Below, one piece after another: positions 5,873-8,041 of a stretch of DNA of 8,041 nucleotides; the first letter of the stretch is position 1; each line of letters starts with the position of its first letter. Both the position numbers and the translations under genes were made by a program. Where the stretch lies: NCBI GenBank assembly GCA_947178115.1, contig CAMWXF010000063.1, positions 1-8,041 of the forward strand, read 5' to 3'. The notes beneath the pieces were generated by a model. That model worked only from the letters and a program-made list of their open reading frames with translations, was not told where the DNA came from and did no database searches. The DNA comes from an uncultured Lachnospiraceae bacterium (GTDB lineage Bacteria > Bacillota > Clostridia > Lachnospirales > Lachnospiraceae).

Positions 5873-8041
5873 GAGAATACGCAGGTTTTTACGATCTCAG
5901 TTGAATGAACAGGTGAATTTTCAGGACAAGCTCAGGCGAATCGTTCTGATGTTGGCATTTGTCGCTTCTATTATCGGAATGGGGCGTGTTTTGGTGGGGG
6001 CGACACCTGCGGTGTTGTATGCGCTGATCCCGATGTGCGCCGTATCTTATGTTGCGATTCATATAGCCGCAGACCGGCGCAAGATCAACAAAGCCTCCAG
6101 GCTGCTTGTTTTTTCCTTTAACCTTATTTTATTTCCGATGATCTTTATTATGAGCGGGGGGATAGAGAGCGGTACGCCGGTCTGGTTTGTGCTGGGGCTG
6201 GTCTATGTGTTCCTGCTGTTTGACGGCAAAGAAATGATCTTTGCGCTGGTGGTTTCCGTGCTTTCTTTTTTTATTACATATTATATCGCCTATCAGTATC
6301 CGAATATGGTACCGAAGGGAAGCTGTTACTACAGTTTCGTTGATTCCTATATCACGATGCTGGTTGTGAGCTGTTTTGTCGGTATGCTGATGAAAATTCA
6401 GGTGTGGACGTATAATAAAGAGCAGGAAGTGACGGAGAAACAGAAAGAGGAAATCGAACGGATTGCCAGGTCAAAAGATGCCTTTTTTGCCAATATGAGC
6501 CATGAGATCCGCACGCCGATCAATACGATCATCGGTTTGAACGAGATGATCCTCAGGGAAGATATCTCCGATGAGATTGCCGAGAATGCCATTAATATCC
6601 AGAATGCCAGCAAGATGTTACTGACTACCATCAATGATATTCTGGATCTGTCCAAGATAGAGTCGGGTAATATGGAGATTGTACCGGCGCAGTATGAGAT
6701 CAGTTCCATGTTCAGTGATCTGGTGAATCTGATCTGGATTCGCGCCCATGAGAAAGAGCTGGAGTTTAAAGTGGACATTGACCCGGAAATTCCGTCAATG
6801 CTCTATGGTGACGAAGTGCGTATCAAACAGGTAGTCACCAATATGTTGACTAATGCAGTCAAGTATACGGCGGCTGGGTCTGTCACATTGACGGCTAAGG
6901 GTGAAAGAGTTGCGGCAGACCAGATTATGCTGCGTATTTCCGTGACGGATACCGGCATGGGAATCCGTAAGGAGAGTCTGGAGGATCTGTTCAGTTCTTT
7001 TAAACGCGTGGATGAAAGCGATAATCGTCATATTGAAGGAACCGGACTGGGACTCAATATTTCCAGACAGTTGATGGAGATGATGGGCGGCAGGATCTAT
7101 GTGGACAGCGTATACCACAAAGGTTCCACCTTTACGGTGGAGGTCAAACAGCGTATTGTCAATGTACGCCCCATTGGTGTGATCAACTTTGCATCACAGA
7201 AACAGTTGAATAACCGCGCAAAATATAAACAGAGCTTCACGGCTCCGGATGCCAGAGTACTTGTTGTGGATGATAATGATATGAACCGTATGGTGGCCAT
7301 CAAACTGCTCCGGGGTACGGGAATTAAAGTCGATACGGCGGAGAGCGGCAAGGAATGTCTGAAGCGAACTGCCGAGAATCTGTATCATGTGATTCTGATG
7401 GATCATATGATGCCGGATATGGACGGCGAGGAAACGATGAAAGCGGTGCGCGCCCAGACAAAAGGGTTCTGTCAGAAAGTGCCTATTGTTGCCTTGACTG
7501 CCAATGTCATGACGAATGCCGAACAGGTATACCAGAATATGGGCTTTGACGGATATCTGGCCAAACCCATTAACTCAGCGCTTTTGGAGGCGAGTCTGTT
7601 AAAATATCTGCCGCAGGAACTGGTCGAGTACGTTGCGCAGGAAGACGAGGATGAGATGGAAGGGGAGACGACCATCAACCGTGTGAGCAGCGTAAGGAAG
7701 CGGAAAATAGCTATCACAGCCGACTGCATCTGCGATTTGCCGAAAGACTTGCTGGAGAAATATCAGATCAGGCTGATGTATTGTTATGTGCATACGAAAG
7801 AAGGGCGTTTCTGCGACCTGTTCGAGGTCTCTTCCGACAGTCTGTTAAATTATTTGCAGACAGAGGGGAATTATGCCCATTCTTCCACGGCGGAGCCTTC
7901 GGAATATGAATATTTCTTTGCGGATACGCTGGAAAGCGCGGAACATGTGATTCATATCACGGCCACCGTTGACTTAAGCGGGGCTTATCCGAATGCGCTG
8001 CAGGCGAGCAGGAGTTTTGATAATGTCACCATAGTGGATTC
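5865..8041 (+). CDS. Membrane hybrid histidine kinase-receiver fused to a DegV (FakB-like) domain, 3' partial
   Basis: The frame from ATG 5865 stays open to the window end: 725 complete codons, no stop. Six hydrophobic helices (about 26-45, 50-68, 78-97, 104-122, 124-143, 162-180) carry a GGIESGTPVWF loop of unknown function. A short coiled-coil-like linker leads to HisKA with H213 (NMSHEIRTP), then the ATPase domain with N330 (NMLTNAVKYT), DTGMGI (362-367) and EGTGLGL (391-397), and a receiver (about 464-585; D469-D470, D513 in LMDHMMPDMDG, T545, K567). An acidic linker (592-601) is followed at residue 614 by a DegV/EDD domain: KIAITADCICDLP, then a TAEPS loop (675-679), DLSGAY (703-708) and VTIVD at the edge. 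DegV proteins bind fatty acids, as FakB does for the FakA kinase. A free DegV is about 280 residues, so some 170 more residues are expected past the edge. No HPt domain or pseudo-receiver is seen. The DegV assignment rests on motif order, read by eye. Confidence 0.9.
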   Translation, partial: MIKRIRRFLRSQLNEQVNFQDKLRRIVLMLAFVASIIGMGRVLVGATPAVLYALIPMCAVSYVAIHIAADRRKINKASRLLVFSFNLILFPMIFIMSGGIESGTPVWFVLGLVYVFLLFDGKEMIFALVVSVLSFFITYYIAYQYPNMVPKGSCYYSFVDSYITMLVVSCFVGMLMKIQVWTYNKEQEVTEKQKEEIERIARSKDAFFANMSHEIRTPINTIIGLNEMILREDISDEIAENAINIQNASKMLLTTINDILDLSKIESGNMEIVPAQYEISSMFSDLVNLIWIRAHEKELEFKVDIDPEIPSMLYGDEVRIKQVVTNMLTNAVKYTAAGSVTLTAKGERVAADQIMLRISVTDTGMGIRKESLEDLFSSFKRVDESDNRHIEGTGLGLNISRQLMEMMGGRIYVDSVYHKGSTFTVEVKQRIVNVRPIGVINFASQKQLNNRAKYKQSFTAPDARVLVVDDNDMNRMVAIKLLRGTGIKVDTAESGKECLKRTAENLYHVILMDHMMPDMDGEETMKAVRAQTKGFCQKVPIVALTANVMTNAEQVYQNMGFDGYLAKPINSALLEASLLKYLPQELVEYVAQEDEDEMEGETTINRVSSVRKRKIAITADCICDLPKDLLEKYQIRLMYCYVHTKEGRFCDLFEVSSDSLLNYLQTEGNYAHSSTAEPSEYEYFFADTLESAEHVIHITATVDLSGAYPNALQASRSFDNVTIVD
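7704..8041 (+). other. DegV/EDD domain (N-terminal part) within the hybrid kinase
   Basis: This stretch encodes residues 614-725 of the last gene. The DegV pattern is followed in order: first strand plus D-x-x-x-DLP loop, a strand ending near RFCDLFEV (the usual Y-x-D-x-x-DI position), the T-x-x-PS loop, a VIHIT strand, LSGAY-x-x-A helix start, and VTIVD. The spacing between these blocks matches free-standing DegV proteins. The domain is in frame with the receiver upstream, with no stop or start-plus-ribosome-binding-site between them, so it is a true fusion and not a separate gene. Confidence 0.82.

Noticed and set aside
7355..7549. A 64-residue + strand frame inside the receiver region of gene 5.
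   Set aside because: It overlaps the receiver domain of gene 5 in another frame; the receiver motifs there (D513, T545, K567) are complete in the true frame.
7621..7710. The DegV segment as a separate gene starting near the end of the receiver.
   Set aside because: The only nearby start codon, ATG 7657 within the acidic linker, has no good ribosome binding site at the right distance, and the frame is continuous from the receiver. A fusion is the simpler reading.

Overview
The window is a densely packed run of five genes, all on the + strand, and every one is a signal-transduction protein. Strong AGGAG-like ribosome binding sites, medium GC content, gaps of 60 bases or less, start/stop overlaps, a DegV-type domain and the style of the hybrid kinases all suggest a Firmicute, most likely a clostridium of the Lachnospiraceae type. 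This placement is inference from style; there is no rRNA or marker gene to confirm it.

Layout: (1) 2-700, an OmpR/PhoB-type response regulator; (2) 703-1755, its partner histidine kinase with two membrane helices and almost no external loop, the intramembrane-sensing layout; (3) 1808-2875, a receiver domain joined to an HD-GYP domain, with all metal and catalytic residues present, so a probable cyclic-di-GMP phosphodiesterase; (4) 2936-5872, a six-helix membrane hybrid histidine kinase with a degenerate receiver, an intact receiver, an HPt domain and an extra helical tail; (5) 5865 to beyond the right edge, a second six-helix hybrid kinase with one receiver, whose reading frame then runs straight into a DegV (EDD, fatty-acid-binding FakB-like) domain cut by the window end. 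No terminator, RNA gene, mobile element or CRISPR array was seen. The only notable non-coding structures are a 10-bp stem-loop just before gene 3 and a possible 19-codon leader ORF across the start of gene 4.

How the genes may work together (inference): genes 1-2 form an ordinary two-component pair. Gene 4 carries every step of a phosphorelay up to a histidine phosphotransfer domain, and gene 3 is a receiver-only target that could accept that phosphate and change c-di-GMP turnover. Gene 5 has kinase and receiver but no HPt in the visible part, so it may share the HPt of gene 4. The most unusual element is the DegV domain on gene 5, which would place a predicted lipid-binding module on the cytoplasmic end of a phosphorelay kinase and could couple fatty-acid status to c-di-GMP signalling.
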